Notes under the pieces: generated by a model
Told to the model about the DNA's origin: nothing
Database searches by the model: none
What the model saw: only the letters and a program-made list of their open reading frames with translations
Translations under genes and position numbers: made by a program
Assembly (NCBI GenBank): GCA_902597095.1
Contig: CACJWK010000001.1
Location: 82,837-146,836, forward strand
From: an uncultured Pseudohongiella sp.
GTDB lineage: Bacteria > Pseudomonadota > Gammaproteobacteria > Pseudomonadales > Pseudohongiellaceae
Reading direction: 5' to 3'
Length of the DNA stretch: 64,000 bases
In this document: positions 63,827-64,000 of the stretch, in pieces
Layout of the letters: each line of letters opens with the position of its first letter
Position numbering within the stretch: position 1 is the first letter of the stretch

Positions 63827-64000
63827 ATGGCTAGTGTAAGAAATATCAGTGTTGCTGTCGGTATCTTGATAATACTGATTCTGTTCGGCTGGATCTTCAC
63901 CGCGCCGTATTTGAGCAATCAGGGGCTAGGTCGGACGCCCGGCCTGATCATTGGAGGCACACTGACTGACGCTCCTGCAGATTTCACCATCCATAACGAC
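63827..64000 (+). CDS. Partial membrane-anchored protein (cut by right edge)
   Basis: ATG at 63827 follows a GGAG ribosome site 8 bases upstream. The 58 codons present encode a hydrophobic segment VAVGILIILILFGWIFTAPY (residues about 9-28), then a glycine-rich stretch with GGTLTDAPADF, and run off the window. No family identified. Divergent from the DUF2272 gene across 72 bases. Confidence 0.65.
   Translation, partial: MASVRNISVAVGILIILILFGWIFTAPYLSNQGLGRTPGLIIGGTLTDAPADFTIHND

Noticed and set aside
1..64000. tRNA, rRNA or CRISPR arrays
   Set aside because: No cloverleaf with a GGTTCGANTCC arm, no conserved rRNA blocks and no regularly spaced repeats were noticed on reading; a dedicated scan could not be run.

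Overview
The window looks like a chromosomal segment of a marine-type gammaproteobacterium, possibly from a draft or metagenome assembly. Reasons: GlmS, GlmM, Nei, Lhr and Tdk are of proteobacterial type, base composition is moderate to high GC, and there are many exported oxidoreductases, c-type cytochromes and Tat-exported proteins typical of heterotrophic marine Gammaproteobacteria. The lineage is an inference. I saw no rRNA, tRNA or CRISPR array.

Layout. (1) 1-2105: an AT-rich block of small minus-strand genes (partial membrane-anchored protein, MAPEG protein, small hypotheticals) that ends exactly at the 3' end of glmS, the classic attTn7 site. (2) 2106-9491: glmS (with a frameshift) divergent from glmM, then nei, an agmatinase-family ureohydrolase translationally coupled to a YjiH-type transporter broken by a frameshift and a TGA, and a secreted hypothetical. 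(3) 9589-16392: a tightly overlapping repair operon, lhr - Nei-like glycosylase - photolyase/cryptochrome, read leftward. (4) 16569-25078: exported acetamidase/formamidase, DUF429, a 1.1-kb stretch without credible genes that carries promoter-like signals, an acyl-CoA ligase divergent from a Tat-type PLP enzyme, and metY behind a SAM-II/SAM-V-like riboswitch plus intrinsic terminator.

(5) 25079-45327: a long run of exported redox and hydrolytic genes: FAH-family protein, monoheme and diheme cytochromes with a beta-propeller, SRPBCC protein, PQQ dehydrogenase, two YceI proteins, an FMN-binding protein, S10 peptidase, creatininase-family protein, then triheme cytochrome - DUF1592/DUF1588 lipoprotein - DUF1552 Tat protein - PF03640-repeat protein - unknown exported protein. 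The last five form a coupled operon of unknown function and are the best candidate here for an undescribed system. (6) 45324-48423: YaiI, nitronate monooxygenase, an SDR lacking its catalytic residues, DedA.

(7) 48578-57720: a glycoside-oxidation locus: Gfo/Idh/MocA, DUF1080 (3-keto-disaccharide hydrolase family), GMC oxidoreductase with its Tat subunit, TIM-barrel isomerases/epimerases and an MFS permease. Both the Gfo/Idh and the TIM-barrel functions occur once with a Tat signal and once without, suggesting parallel periplasmic and cytoplasmic branches of a 3-keto-sugar route. (8) 57750-64000: sulfatase, orphan ModA, a 42-residue small membrane protein, a persulfide dioxygenase-rhodanese fusion, thymidine kinase, a DUF2272 protein and a partial membrane protein at the right edge.

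Three coding disruptions (glmS near 3813, the YjiH gene near 7507 and at 7982) occur in genes that are otherwise well conserved. Both frameshifts can be repaired by removing one base from a homopolymer, so sequencing or assembly error is a real alternative to pseudogenization.
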